Both the position numbers and the translations under genes were made by a program. From positions 1 to 54,134 of the forward strand of contig NZ_REFV01000019.1 in NCBI RefSeq assembly GCF_003688895.1: a stretch of DNA of 54,134 nucleotides. The letters run 5' to 3'. Each line of letters starts with the position of its first letter. Position 1 is the first letter of the stretch. The notes beneath the pieces were generated by a model. The model did no database searches. It was not told the DNA's origin and saw only the letters and a list, made by a program, of their open reading frames with translations. Source of the DNA: Dokdonia sinensis. Its GTDB lineage: Bacteria; Bacteroidota; Bacteroidia; Flavobacteriales; Flavobacteriaceae. Of the stretch, positions 7,754-15,420 are shown one piece after another.

Positions 7754-8053
7754 TTATAAAATTTCAAGCACGAGATAAGCGCAAGCATACGCCAGCGGAA
7801 TATTGAGCAACATGATGCCCATAGTCAGAAATACTTCCTTGATTTTACACTTTTTACGCACGGCGTTTATGATAACCAGAAGCAACACAATAAGGTGCAC
7901 GGCAACGGTAGGATAGAGATGGAAAAATCCAATTACCAGCGAATAGTCATTCGGATACACGGCATAAATTAAGGTCTGTAAAAGACCGAATACGGCGCTA
8001 AAAAAGGCAAGTTTTAGCGCAAAACGGTTAATAGGATGTTCCAACGATTTCAT
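7754..8053 (-). CDS. Small membrane protein, unknown
   Basis: This 99-residue protein has three or four predicted membrane segments (about residues 12-30, 38-65 and 76-97) and a short basic loop AVRKKCKIK. I do not recognise a family. Its start lies 26 bp inside the 3' end of the DUF4173 gene on the same strand, so translation is probably coupled. The DUF2809 gene follows. The context suggests an accessory component of the membrane operon, without further support. Confidence 0.65.
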   Translation of the reverse strand: MKSLEHPINRFALKLAFFSAVFGLLQTLIYAVYPNDYSLVIGFFHLYPTVAVHLIVLLLVIINAVRKKCKIKEVFLTMGIMLLNIPLAYACAYLVLEIL

Positions 8054-9446
8054 AGGTTTTGTTTTGAGAGTTTAATATTCCTTGTAATGTTTTGGATTGC
8101 CAAGTTTCTTCATCTAGCTTGAACTTCCAGCTATGGTATTCTCTTTCTATGCGGTCTCTATCTAAAGATTTTGATGGGTACGCTTTCGCGAAAGCGTATA
8201 ACAAATCTCCATTATCGGGTCCAAGAGAAATGAGATATGGAATGTCTGGGTTTTTAACTGTTCCGAGATTAAAATGTGTGATGCTCCTTGTCCAACTGAA
8301 ACTTGCCAAAAGGATAAGCACCACAAACGCCACCCGTGCATTTGTCTTAAACATAAATAGCAGGTTATGTTTTCGGGCAATTTTGAGGTAGGTCGTGACC
8401 ATTCCCACAACGCAAAATAGAAGATACACAAACACACCGATGCGCTTATAGGTAAGACCAAAACCTGTGCTGTACAGGAAGTTTTTATATGTGGTGAGTA
8501 AGACAATCAGAATATTGAGCCCTAGCCAAACGTAAGTGAGTGTCCTTAGCGTAGCACTCTTTTTATAGAAATTGAGATTTCCTCGGAAGAGGATTAAAAT
8601 AATCGTGATCGCAATGATAATAGAGGTCACCAGCGCATTCACACCCTCGTGCACCGTAGCCGAAAGAACCACAGCATCCTCCAGCGGATTCTGAGCCAGA
8701 TACATCACATCTGCCAGGATGAAGAGAAGGATTAAGCCGTTGAGCGCTCCTAGAAGTATAGTTCCTAGTAGGGCTTCTTTTTGAAGTCTGGATTTTTGGC
8801 TTTCGGCCAGGAGTTCTTCTTTGAGGTGAAGCGATGCGTTGCGGTCTATGGTGGTGATAATATCAAGTTCGGCGGGAGCGGTGAGGTTGCGTAGGAGGAC
8901 ATAACCCATTACAGCGAGGATAAACCAAGGGAAATTAAAAAATGACAAGTCTATCGCATCGAGCCATTTACCGAAAATGGGATTTGCTATTCCGTAGAGA
9001 CTTGCAAATAGAACGCAAATAATGACGACGACAACTGTGGTGAGGAGAATGAAACCAATGTCTTTTTTCTGTTTGGGCGGTGCGATGTTTTTGTCGCGAT
9101 GTATGTGTGCGTGTAGTACGCCTATGGTACTCTGATACATTCCATTAAACCATTGCACGTATACCGAGTTTCCTCGTCCAGAAATACTTCCCGCAAAGAC
9201 CAAAAAGGCGATAAAATAATTGAATTGCGCCAGTCCACTATTTACCGTAAAGACAAAAATACCGCTTAGCACATAGAGACTTGCGCTAAAAATAAAGTCT
9301 CGCCTAGAGCGAATAGAAGGTTTGGAAACGACAACGAGAGCAACGGCAATAATTGCAAAAAGTAACATATTGAGGCCAAAGTCTTGGTCATAAAACAACG
9401 TACTGAATAGTAGCGCTAAAGGCAGATGGATGAGATTCTTTTTCAT
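8028..9446 (-). CDS. DUF4173/DUF4153-type multispan membrane protein
   Basis: The protein is 472 residues with about ten to twelve membrane segments. Recognisable stretches include NPIFGKWLDAIDLSFFNFPWF, TVHEGVNALVTSIIIAI and YKRIGVFVYLLFC-VGMVTTYLKI. The family has no proven biochemical function. A soluble C-terminal tail (about 405-472) carries LYAFAKAYP, whose AFAKA is encoded by a palindrome copy at 8181-8196. The gene overlaps the upstream Coq4-like gene by 4 bp and the downstream small membrane gene by 26 bp, which indicates one operon. Confidence 0.82.
   Translation of the reverse strand: MKKNLIHLPLALLFSTLFYDQDFGLNMLLFAIIAVALVVVSKPSIRSRRDFIFSASLYVLSGIFVFTVNSGLAQFNYFIAFLVFAGSISGRGNSVYVQWFNGMYQSTIGVLHAHIHRDKNIAPPKQKKDIGFILLTTVVVVIICVLFASLYGIANPIFGKWLDAIDLSFFNFPWFILAVMGYVLLRNLTAPAELDIITTIDRNASLHLKEELLAESQKSRLQKEALLGTILLGALNGLILLFILADVMYLAQNPLEDAVVLSATVHEGVNALVTSIIIAITIILILFRGNLNFYKKSATLRTLTYVWLGLNILIVLLTTYKNFLYSTGFGLTYKRIGVFVYLLFCVVGMVTTYLKIARKHNLLFMFKTNARVAFVVLILLASFSWTRSITHFNLGTVKNPDIPYLISLGPDNGDLLYAFAKAYPSKSLDRDRIEREYHSWKFKLDEETWQSKTLQGILNSQNKTYEIVGTSY
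8181..8196. repeat. CTTTCGCGAAAG palindrome, copy 2
   Basis: CGCTTTCGCGAAAGCG lies inside the DUF4173 gene, read as AFAKA in the soluble tail. Confidence 0.9.
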
Positions 9447-9913
9447 TGTAAAGTGATTTTAAATGTGTGTTGTAATTGTGCGAGTGGTTGCTCAAGCAGT
9501 TTTAAAAAATTTAGATTGTAGAACATATGTGCGGAGCGACCTTTACTAAAAGCTTCTCGAAAATGGGGAATCTCATCCATAAAAAGTATGCTACCGATTG
9601 CGATGACGATAAATAAGTATAAAGAGCGTTTCCCGTTGCCCAGCAGGTAAAATTGCATTGCAATTTCTTCGGGTACGGAGATTCCTGTATTTGTGAGAAC
9701 GTGATAGATGTCGTGATTTTCCAGTTGAGGTTCTGGTGTAAAGTGATTACGTAGCAAGAAGCAACCCAGGTGATACCCCAGAGAGTTTTCAGGGTAGGTA
9801 AGCAGTTGCTTTGCAGAAATTCCCCACGGCGCCTCGCTCTTAAAGAGGAATCGATAGGGGAGTTTGCTCCATTCATAAAGTCGTTCCAGAATCAAATATC
9901 GTATTATTTTCAT
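9443..9913 (-). CDS. Coq4-like protein
   Basis: The protein is 156 residues. It carries H67-D68-x-x-H71 followed by eleven residues and E83, the HDxxH-x11-E metal-binding signature of Coq4. In eukaryotes and some proteobacteria Coq4 acts in ubiquinone biosynthesis. Flavobacteria normally use menaquinone, so the substrate here is open. The surrounding GYHLGCFLLRNHF and IAMQFYLLGNG also suit the family. A hydrophobic segment lies near 96-111. The gene starts at ATG. An operator-like palindrome lies directly upstream at 9919-9940, and its stop overlaps the DUF4173 start by 4 bp. Confidence 0.75.
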   Translation of the reverse strand: MKIIRYLILERLYEWSKLPYRFLFKSEAPWGISAKQLLTYPENSLGYHLGCFLLRNHFTPEPQLENHDIYHVLTNTGISVPEEIAMQFYLLGNGKRSLYLFIVIAIGSILFMDEIPHFREAFSKGRSAHMFYNLNFLKLLEQPLAQLQHTFKITLQ

Positions 9914-9918
9914 AGTTG

Positions 9919-9940
9919 TAAAGTACTTTGTATTTCAAAG
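9919..9940. promoter_or_regulatory. Operator-like site upstream of Coq4-like operon
   Basis: The site contains AAAGTACTTTG followed by the near-palindrome CTTTGTATTTCAAAG (9926-9940), six bases from the Coq4-like ATG. Nearly the same sequence lies at 11048-11068 upstream of the membrane gene on the other side of the winged-helix regulator. Binding by that regulator is inferred from position and symmetry. Confidence 0.6.
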
Positions 9941-9962
9941 CAAATAAGAAAAAAAATATAGT

Positions 9963-10256
9963 TTATGTGTTGCCTAATAATTTTTCTAGGGCTTCAATAT
10001 GTTTCTTAAATGCATTTTTTCCTTTACGTGTAGCGCTGTAACTGGTATTTGGCTTCCGACCGATGAAGGATTTTTGTACGGCTATGTATTCTTCTTTTTC
10101 AAGGGCTTTTGCGTGACTCGCCAGATTTCCATCTGTGGCATCCAAGAGTTCTTTGAGCTCCTTAAAATCGGCGCTTTCATTTACCATCAAGACACTCATA
10201 ATCCCCAGGCGCACCCGGTGGTCAAAGGCTTTATTGATATTGTTAATGATGGACAT
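9963..10256 (-). CDS. Winged-helix transcriptional regulator
   Basis: This 97-residue protein is a single winged-helix DNA-binding domain of the PF13601 (HTH_34) type. Features are HRVRLGIMSVLMVNESADFKELKELL, the recognition helix DGNLASHAKALEKEEYIAVQKS and the wing GRKPNTSYSATRKGKNAFKKHIEALE. Members usually act as small dimeric repressors. The gene sits between the 222-residue membrane gene and the Coq4-like operon, and both neighbours carry the same palindromic site upstream. A TAGCTTTG -7-like box for this gene lies at 10290-10297 on the minus strand. The effector is unknown. Confidence 0.88.
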   Translation of the reverse strand: MSIINNINKAFDHRVRLGIMSVLMVNESADFKELKELLDATDGNLASHAKALEKEEYIAVQKSFIGRKPNTSYSATRKGKNAFKKHIEALEKLLGNT

Positions 10257-10356
10257 TTTTTTAGTCGGTAGTTTTATTTATAAATCTAGCAAAGCTAAGG
10301 TGGTTGAGTGATTTTTTATTGAGCGATAGCGCAATGAAAAATTGTATCGAAACCTC

Positions 10357-10372
10357 CGCTTTCGCGAAAGCG
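10357..10372. repeat. CTTTCGCGAAAG palindrome, copy 3
   Basis: CGCTTTCGCGAAAGCG lies 3 bp past the stop codon of the 222-residue membrane protein gene (minus strand) and upstream of the regulator gene. Confidence 0.9.
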
Positions 10373-10375
10373 TAC

Positions 10376-11044
10376 TTATACCTTATCATATTTCCTATAC
10401 ATAATAGTCCCATAAATAATATGAAACACCCCAAAACCTAGCGCCCAAAAGTACAATCCATATCCTATAAATTGCGTGGCAATGAGTCCAATAATTACAT
10501 TTGCTATTCCTAGATATTTAATATCTCCAAGGGTGAATTTGCTTGCATTTACGAGTGCTAATCCGTAAAAAATAAGCGTGGCGGGAGCAATAAGCCCAAT
10601 CAATCCATATTGAATAAGAACTATGCAGAAAGCGCCACCTGTAAATAGTGGAATAGCAAAGTTGTAGATGAGTCTACGAGAAGAGGTATCCCAGATTTTT
10701 TCGTCGTGCTTTTTGGCTTTTTTGATAGTAAAAATAATGCCTGTAACTAAAGCTAATATTAGCGTAACCAAACCAATTAGCAATAATTTAGTTGCAAGTC
10801 CATCGTGGTCGGCTAAAAAGAGCTGATACAATTCCCTTATGTATAATTCTTGTGTTGAATTGCTTTCAGAAGGTAATCCGGGTATTGTTTGAAATGCTAT
10901 GACGCGATATGCAACTACAAATGCTATAAGCGCATACACTCCGGCGAGAATACCTGACAATCCACTCAAGGACATAAAACGGGAAGACTTGTGCATCATA
11001 TTTTTGATACTGGCGATGTCTTCGAGATATTTTGATGACTCCAT
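10376..11044 (-). CDS. Membrane protein, unknown, paired with HTH regulator
   Basis: This 222-residue protein has a cytoplasmic-looking N-terminus (ESSKYLEDIASIKNMMHKSSRFMSLSGLSG) and about five membrane segments. I do not recognise a named family. It lies upstream of the winged-helix gene on the same strand. A strong promoter-plus-operator lies directly in front (11048-11093), with a half-site overlapping the -7 box. The simplest reading is that this protein and the downstream Coq4-like operon are both controlled by the winged-helix regulator. Confidence 0.75.
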   Translation of the reverse strand: MESSKYLEDIASIKNMMHKSSRFMSLSGLSGILAGVYALIAFVVAYRVIAFQTIPGLPSESNSTQELYIRELYQLFLADHDGLATKLLLIGLVTLILALVTGIIFTIKKAKKHDEKIWDTSSRRLIYNFAIPLFTGGAFCIVLIQYGLIGLIAPATLIFYGLALVNASKFTLGDIKYLGIANVIIGLIATQFIGYGLYFWALGFGVFHIIYGTIMYRKYDKV

Positions 11045-11047
11045 AAT

Positions 11048-11093
11048 AAAGTACTTTGAAATTCAAAGTTAATACAATTTTAGTTTTCCGCAA
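11048..11093 (-). promoter_or_regulatory. Promoter with overlapping operator for 222-aa membrane gene
   Basis: Reading the minus strand, TTG (11093-11091), 19 bases, then TAACTTTG (11071-11064) matches the Bacteroidota sigma consensus. The perfect palindrome CTTTGAAATTCAAAG (11054-11068) overlaps the -7 box and is followed by AAAGTACTTT (11048-11057), itself a palindrome. Binding there would block transcription. Confidence 0.65.
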
Positions 11094-11223
11094 CAGAGAA
11101 TGCAAAAGTTTTTGATTTTTTTATGTTACCTCGATGCTGTGCGGTACCGCTTTAGCGAGAGCGGTGTTAAAAATTTATTATGCGTGAATAGTATTTTCGG
11201 TTACATTTGTGAAAACGGTTTAT

Positions 11224-11679
11224 ATGAAATTTCCCAGTCCAAGTAAATTTAACCTATATACGATGGCTAAGCTTCCCGCAGCGTGGCTCACAGGTGTGCG
11301 TGTTAAACGTGTGAATGAAAAATCGTGTACGGTTTCTGTAAAGCATAGATGGATTAGTCAGAATCCTTTTAAAAGTATGTTCTGGGCGGTACAGGGAATG
11401 GCAGCAGAGCTGGCAACAGGAGCTTTAGTAATAGGCTATATCCAAAACAGCAATAAAAAGATCTCAATGCTCGTGGCAAACAATAATGCTACGTTTACGA
11501 AAAAAGCTACCGGTAGAATTAACTTCGTTTGTAACGACGGTGATAAAATTAAAGAAGCAATAGCTCAAACCATCGCAACAGGAGATGGTCAAACGTGCTG
11601 GATGAAAGCTGTGGGGACAAATAAAGACGGTGTTCAGGTCTCTGAGTTTAATTTTGAATGGACGGTCAAAGTCAAATAA
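11224..11679 (+). CDS. DUF4442 hot-dog-fold protein
   Basis: This protein of about 151 residues starts MKFPSPSKFNLYTMAKLPAAW and contains the DUF4442 pattern GVRVKRVNEKSCTVSVKHRW--QNPFKSMFWAVQGMAAELATGAL. DUF4442 proteins are hot-dog-fold and thioesterase-like, but the substrate is unknown. A GTG start five codons earlier (11209) is possible. I chose the ATG at 11224 because TACATTTG at 11202-11209 looks like a -7 box and would place transcription start after the GTG. No signal peptide is visible. It stands alone, followed 64 bp later by the GlmU-like gene. Confidence 0.82.
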   Translation: MKFPSPSKFNLYTMAKLPAAWLTGVRVKRVNEKSCTVSVKHRWISQNPFKSMFWAVQGMAAELATGALVIGYIQNSNKKISMLVANNNATFTKKATGRINFVCNDGDKIKEAIAQTIATGDGQTCWMKAVGTNKDGVQVSEFNFEWTVKVK

Positions 11680-11743
11680 TTCATAATTGTCAGCACAAAA
11701 TTTTGAATTCCTTTAACTTCGTAGTCCTAATTTTTACCTCGCT

Positions 11744-12919
11744 ATGAATTATATCCTTTTTGACGGAACGGTACGCAATCAGCTTTTACCATTTACCTAT
11801 ACGCGCCCTGTGGCAGATATTCGTGTGGGTATACTTACCATAAGAGAGAAGTGGGAGCATCATCTGGAAACAACAACGTCTACCGTTACTGAGGATTATC
11901 TGAGTGATAAATGGTCTATCGTTGAGTTTGAGGAGAATGTGATGATTAACGCATCGTATCTTCCTACGCGTAATCTTGTGACTATCATTAAAGGAATGAC
12001 AGCTGGGCAGGCTATTTTTGATGGAGAAGAAGCTATTGCTTTCTATGTGAAGGAGGACGAAGAAGTAGATTTTAATACCTACGAAATCATCGAATATACC
12101 TTTGATGATATTTTTAGAATAGAACATACTTGGGATATTTTCTCTAAAAACGGTCGTGCTATCGAGGAAGATTTTGCACTACTTACGCAGGAGCGAACTT
12201 CCGAACCAATTCCCGAGACGACCGTAGCTTTTTATCCAGAGCGTATTTTTATAGAAGAAGGAGCAAAGCTTCCACTTTGTTCACTTAATGCTGAGGCAGG
12301 TTCTATCTACATAGGTAAAGATGCTGAAATTATGGAAGGTGCAATGATACGTGGTCCTTTTGCCTTGTGTGAGCACGCAACAGTAAAAATGAGTGCAAAA
12401 ATTTACGGTCCCACCACCATAGGTCCCCATTGCAAAGCGGGTGGTGAAATAAACAACTCCGTCCTGATGGCATATTCTAGCAAAGGACATGATGGTTTCT
12501 TAGGAAACAGTGTTCTAGGAGAGTGGTGTAACATAGGCGCAGATAGTAACAACTCTAACCTCAAAAACAATTATGCCTCAGTAAAATTGTGGGATTATGA
12601 ATCTGGAAGATTTAAAGATACCGGCCTACAGTTTTGCGGTTTGATGATGGGCGATCATAGCAAGTGTGGCATCAACACGATGTTTAACACGGGAACGGTT
12701 ATAGGCGTAGCCACAAACATTTTCGGTAGCGGATTCCCACGCAATTTTGTTCCTTCATTTTCTTGGGGAGGTGCGAGCGGTTTTGTACCGCATCAAACTA
12801 AAAAAGCCTTTGAAACCGCACGCATCGCTATGGCGCGTCGAGATATTGAATTGACAGAGCAAGATGAAGCTATTTTAAATCACGTTTTTGAGGAGACCAA
12901 GCAGTATCGGAAAGGGTAA
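11744..12919 (+). CDS. GlmU-like sugar nucleotidyltransferase family protein
   Basis: The protein is 391 residues. The C-terminal half (about 165-330) is a left-handed beta-helix of hexapeptide repeats, seen in AGSIYIGKDAEIMEGAMIRGPFALCEHATVKMSAKIYGPTTIG. It also contains the GlmU-like HDGFLGNSVLGEWCNIGADSNNSN segment. The N-terminal part is the divergent PF13562 type (MNYILFDGTVRNQLLPFTYTRPVADIRVG) and lacks the standard LAAGxGTRM nucleotide loop. It is probably involved in nucleotide-sugar metabolism, but it should not be named GlmU because the uridyltransferase motif is absent. The family is common in Bacteroidota. Confidence 0.85.
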   Translation: MNYILFDGTVRNQLLPFTYTRPVADIRVGILTIREKWEHHLETTTSTVTEDYLSDKWSIVEFEENVMINASYLPTRNLVTIIKGMTAGQAIFDGEEAIAFYVKEDEEVDFNTYEIIEYTFDDIFRIEHTWDIFSKNGRAIEEDFALLTQERTSEPIPETTVAFYPERIFIEEGAKLPLCSLNAEAGSIYIGKDAEIMEGAMIRGPFALCEHATVKMSAKIYGPTTIGPHCKAGGEINNSVLMAYSSKGHDGFLGNSVLGEWCNIGADSNNSNLKNNYASVKLWDYESGRFKDTGLQFCGLMMGDHSKCGINTMFNTGTVIGVATNIFGSGFPRNFVPSFSWGGASGFVPHQTKKAFETARIAMARRDIELTEQDEAILNHVFEETKQYRKG

Positions 12920-12926
12920 TTTCCTT

Positions 12927-13220
12927 TTAAGGTTTCTCCAAAATATTTCTAATAACCCAGCCCCAGTCAACCACAGTAGCCAGTAAAAAGAGTATTGTAA
13001 TAGACACCACGAGAGCAATGGTCGTCGTAATTACTTCGCGTCGCTTACGTTTTTTAATCGCTTTGCGCACTTGGCTAAAATCTGTGATAAGCGATTTGTC
13101 TTCTTCAGGTTTTTCAGTGCTGGTAACAGAGCGATGCTTATTTGCACGATAGCGCCTCTCGACTTTACGTCGTGTTCTTTTTAGTTCTAATTGTCTAGTA
13201 AGGGTGGATGCATAGCTCAT
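12927..13220 (-). CDS. Small single-pass membrane protein, unknown
   Basis: The protein is 97 residues: a very basic N-terminal 60 residues (RTRRKVERRYRANKHR, KKRKRREV) followed by one hydrophobic segment (about 65-84) and a short end. I recognise no family. It converges with the GlmU-like gene, with 7 bp between the stops. By the positive-inside rule the basic part should be cytoplasmic. Confidence 0.6.
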   Translation of the reverse strand: MSYASTLTRQLELKRTRRKVERRYRANKHRSVTSTEKPEEDKSLITDFSQVRKAIKKRKRREVITTTIALVVSITILFLLATVVDWGWVIRNILEKP

Positions 13221-13350
13221 AATCTTTCGGCATTGGTTCTAATTATGAGTAGGAGAAATAAGTGAAATGTTACAGATTTATTCAATCCGCACTTTTTAAA
13301 AGACACGTCGACACCTTTTGTATTCTTGCTGTAAAATGATTTTTACGCTA

Positions 13351-13378
13351 AAACTCTAAACTCTAAACTCTGAACTCT
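13351..13378. repeat. Heptanucleotide array AAACTCT
   Basis: Three AAACTCT units are followed by one GAACTCT unit, exactly 28 bp. The array lies 9 bp downstream of the stop codon of the minus-strand peptide-binding lipoprotein gene. Confidence 0.9.
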
Positions 13379-13387
13379 GAATTTCGA

Positions 13388-15028
13388 CTAACGACTTTTC
13401 TTAACCCTCTTCAAAACCAAAAAATTCTGAGCATTCGGTGTAAATCCAGAAATATTCTTTCGCGTAAAGCGCACAACTTCGTCGTAATAAAGTGGAACAA
13501 TGGGAGCCTTGCTCATTGCTAGGGAATCCATTTTTGCATAAAGCTTTTTACGTTCCTCCACATCATTTATGGATAGGCTTGCTTTGTACATTTGGTCGAA
13601 TTCAGCATCGCTAAAATGCGTATAATTCGGCCCATTGGGCGTAAAGTTTTTACTGTAAAATAGGCTTAAATAGTTTTCGGCGTCGGGATAATCTGCAATC
13701 CAACTGGCGCGGAAGGCATCTAACTCGCCACTACTTTTCATTTGACGCAGGGTAGAGGGTGGCATCACTTCAATTTTGATATCCAGCCCCGCTTTTTGGA
13801 GCTCCCGCTGTATGTACTCACAGATGTCCAGATACTGACTGTTAGTTCCTATAGTTAATTGTGGTTCGGTATCTCCTGTTTCTTGAATGTATTGTTGTAT
13901 TAGCTTTCGCGAAAGCGTAACATCGTACCCATACCCCTCAATTTTTTCATATCCCGGTAATCCTTTAGGTATAAACCCATGCACCGCTGGCTCGCCGATT
14001 CCATTGCGCAGATAGGTTATCATCTTTTGACGGTCAAAACCGTAGTTTACAGCTTTTCGCAGGAGTTCAGATTGCACTTCGGGCGTGTCACTGCCCAAGA
14101 AAAAACCGATGTACTCCGTGTTGAGGTGCGGGCTCTTCACCATATTTACATCGTCTTGGTACTTTTCTCGTAAGCTACCAGAAGAGGTGAGAAGTTCGTC
14201 CTTATACGACGGATCAAGGCTATTCAAAAAATCAATATTTCCCTGTGCAAATTGTAGAAATTCGCTCTGTTTATCGGGTAAAAAAGTGATCGCCACCGCC
14301 TCAAGATAGGGTAGAGCATTGCCTTCTTCATCTTTCTCATAATACAGTTCATTCTTGCGAAAAACCAATTTCACCCCTTCTTCCCAGCGCTTAAATTTAA
14401 ATGGGCCCGTCCCTATGGGATGTGAGCGGAATTCGCTTCCGTAATGCTCCACAATCTCCCGTGGAACAACCGAACAATAGCGCATACTGAGCAAGCCGAG
14501 ATAGGCAGGAAAAGGTTTTGTGAGCTGTATTGTAAAGGTGCTGTCATTTGTCGCTTGGTAAGATTCCACATTCCCCAAGACCCAGCCACCGGGCGAAGCC
14601 ACGCGGTCGTCTGTTAATCGGTCAAAAGAATAGACGAAATCCTCAGCAACCACCTTGCGTGTGCTGTCTGGCGTTTTAAATTGTTCGTGTTTGTGGTAAA
14701 AAACATCATCTCGAAGCGTAAAAGTATATGTCATCGCATCGTCAGAGATTTCCCAAGACTTTGCAATATCAGGAACTACGTTGAGGTCGTTATCCAACTG
14801 TACCAGTCCATTAAAAAGCTGATTTACGGGCCAGATAATCGAAGGATTACGAGCAAAAGCAGGATCAAGCGTTGAGATCTGGTATTGCTCATTGTAGCGA
14901 AAAACCTCGTGGTCGCGGGAGGAGGTGTTAGAGTTTGAGCAGGAGGTGAGGAGGGAAAGAGTGAATATGAGCCAGATAAAAGTAAAGTATCTTCTGGATG
15001 CTGGATGCTGGATGCTGGATGATTTCAA
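13388..15028 (-). CDS. Oligopeptide/dipeptide ABC transporter substrate-binding lipoprotein
   Basis: This 546-residue protein is of the SBP_bac_5 family, which binds peptides or similar solutes outside the cytoplasm for ABC import. The lipobox LLTSC has its cysteine at 30, after a hydrophobic stretch at 15-29. Family marks include ISTLDPAFARNPSI, PDIAKSWEISDDAMTYTFTLRDDVFYH, AEDFVYSFDRL and SHPIGTGPFKF. No permease genes are nearby. The only reasonable start is TTG at 15028; an in-frame TAA lies about ten codons further upstream. Codons 3-12 are encoded by a heptanucleotide array, so slippage would shift the frame. A palindrome copy at 13904-13915 is read as LSRKL. Confidence 0.88.
   Translation of the reverse strand: MKSSSIQHPASRRYFTFIWLIFTLSLLTSCSNSNTSSRDHEVFRYNEQYQISTLDPAFARNPSIIWPVNQLFNGLVQLDNDLNVVPDIAKSWEISDDAMTYTFTLRDDVFYHKHEQFKTPDSTRKVVAEDFVYSFDRLTDDRVASPGGWVLGNVESYQATNDSTFTIQLTKPFPAYLGLLSMRYCSVVPREIVEHYGSEFRSHPIGTGPFKFKRWEEGVKLVFRKNELYYEKDEEGNALPYLEAVAITFLPDKQSEFLQFAQGNIDFLNSLDPSYKDELLTSSGSLREKYQDDVNMVKSPHLNTEYIGFFLGSDTPEVQSELLRKAVNYGFDRQKMITYLRNGIGEPAVHGFIPKGLPGYEKIEGYGYDVTLSRKLIQQYIQETGDTEPQLTIGTNSQYLDICEYIQRELQKAGLDIKIEVMPPSTLRQMKSSGELDAFRASWIADYPDAENYLSLFYSKNFTPNGPNYTHFSDAEFDQMYKASLSINDVEERKKLYAKMDSLAMSKAPIVPLYYDEVVRFTRKNISGFTPNAQNFLVLKRVKKSR
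13903..13916. repeat. CTTTCGCGAAAG palindrome, copy 4
   Basis: GCTTTCGCGAAAGC lies inside the peptide-binding lipoprotein gene, read in the LSRKL frame rather than AFAKA. Confidence 0.9.
14994..15021. repeat. Heptanucleotide array CTGGATG x4 in coding sequence
   Basis: Four perfect CTGGATG units on the plus strand (CATCCAG on the coding strand) form codons 3-12 of the peptide-binding lipoprotein. The unit length is not a multiple of three, and the array has no stop codon in any forward frame of the gene. It lies 12 bp from the stop of the four-helix-bundle gene. Confidence 0.92.
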
Positions 15029-15032
15029 AATG

Positions 15033-15383
15033 CTAAAACTTGTTTCTATAGGCGATTAACATATTCATAAGCTTGTAACAAAAGTCGTACTTAATTTTGA
15101 AATGGGCTGGATCTATGTAGCCTCGATTTTTAGCTTTGTATAAACAAGTGACCACTTCTGCTAATGAACGAATAGAATAGCCTAAAAATTTGCGTTGTTC
15201 TGGATCGGATTGTAAAATACTGCCTTCCGATATGTTAAGAGCTATAGAATCTACTGCTCGTCTTATTTGAGAGGTGAGATTAAATATTTCTTTCTTTGGA
15301 AAATCATTTGTTAGTAAATTAATGTCCTCTCCTAAAGTCATCGCATCTTGCCAGATTCTCAATTTTTCAAATTTGAAACTCAT
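15033..15383 (-). CDS. Four-helix-bundle protein (23S rRNA intervening-sequence type)
   Basis: This 116-residue protein has the family pattern KFEKLRIWQDAMTL, FPKKEIFNLTSQIRRAVDSIALNISEGS, QRKFLGYSIRSLAEVVTCLYKAKNRGYID. Relatives occur in rRNA intervening sequences and as the Avd accessory protein of diversity-generating retroelements, but most copies have no known role. No reverse transcriptase or rRNA gene is present here. The gene lies 4 bp before the TTG start of the peptide-binding lipoprotein. It is bracketed by heptanucleotide arrays in opposite orientation (15421-15455 upstream, 14994-15021 downstream). Confidence 0.88.
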   Translation of the reverse strand: MSFKFEKLRIWQDAMTLGEDINLLTNDFPKKEIFNLTSQIRRAVDSIALNISEGSILQSDPEQRKFLGYSIRSLAEVVTCLYKAKNRGYIDPAHFKIKYDFCYKLMNMLIAYRNKF

Positions 15384-15420
15384 ACTGTGCTTTTGTTCGA
15401 AGTTACATTTTTATTTAAAG

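Noticed and set aside
11209-11223. GTG start for the DUF4442 gene
   Set aside because: The GTG overlaps the end of a TACATTTG -7-like box, so it would lie before the transcription start. The ATG at 11224 fits the family better.
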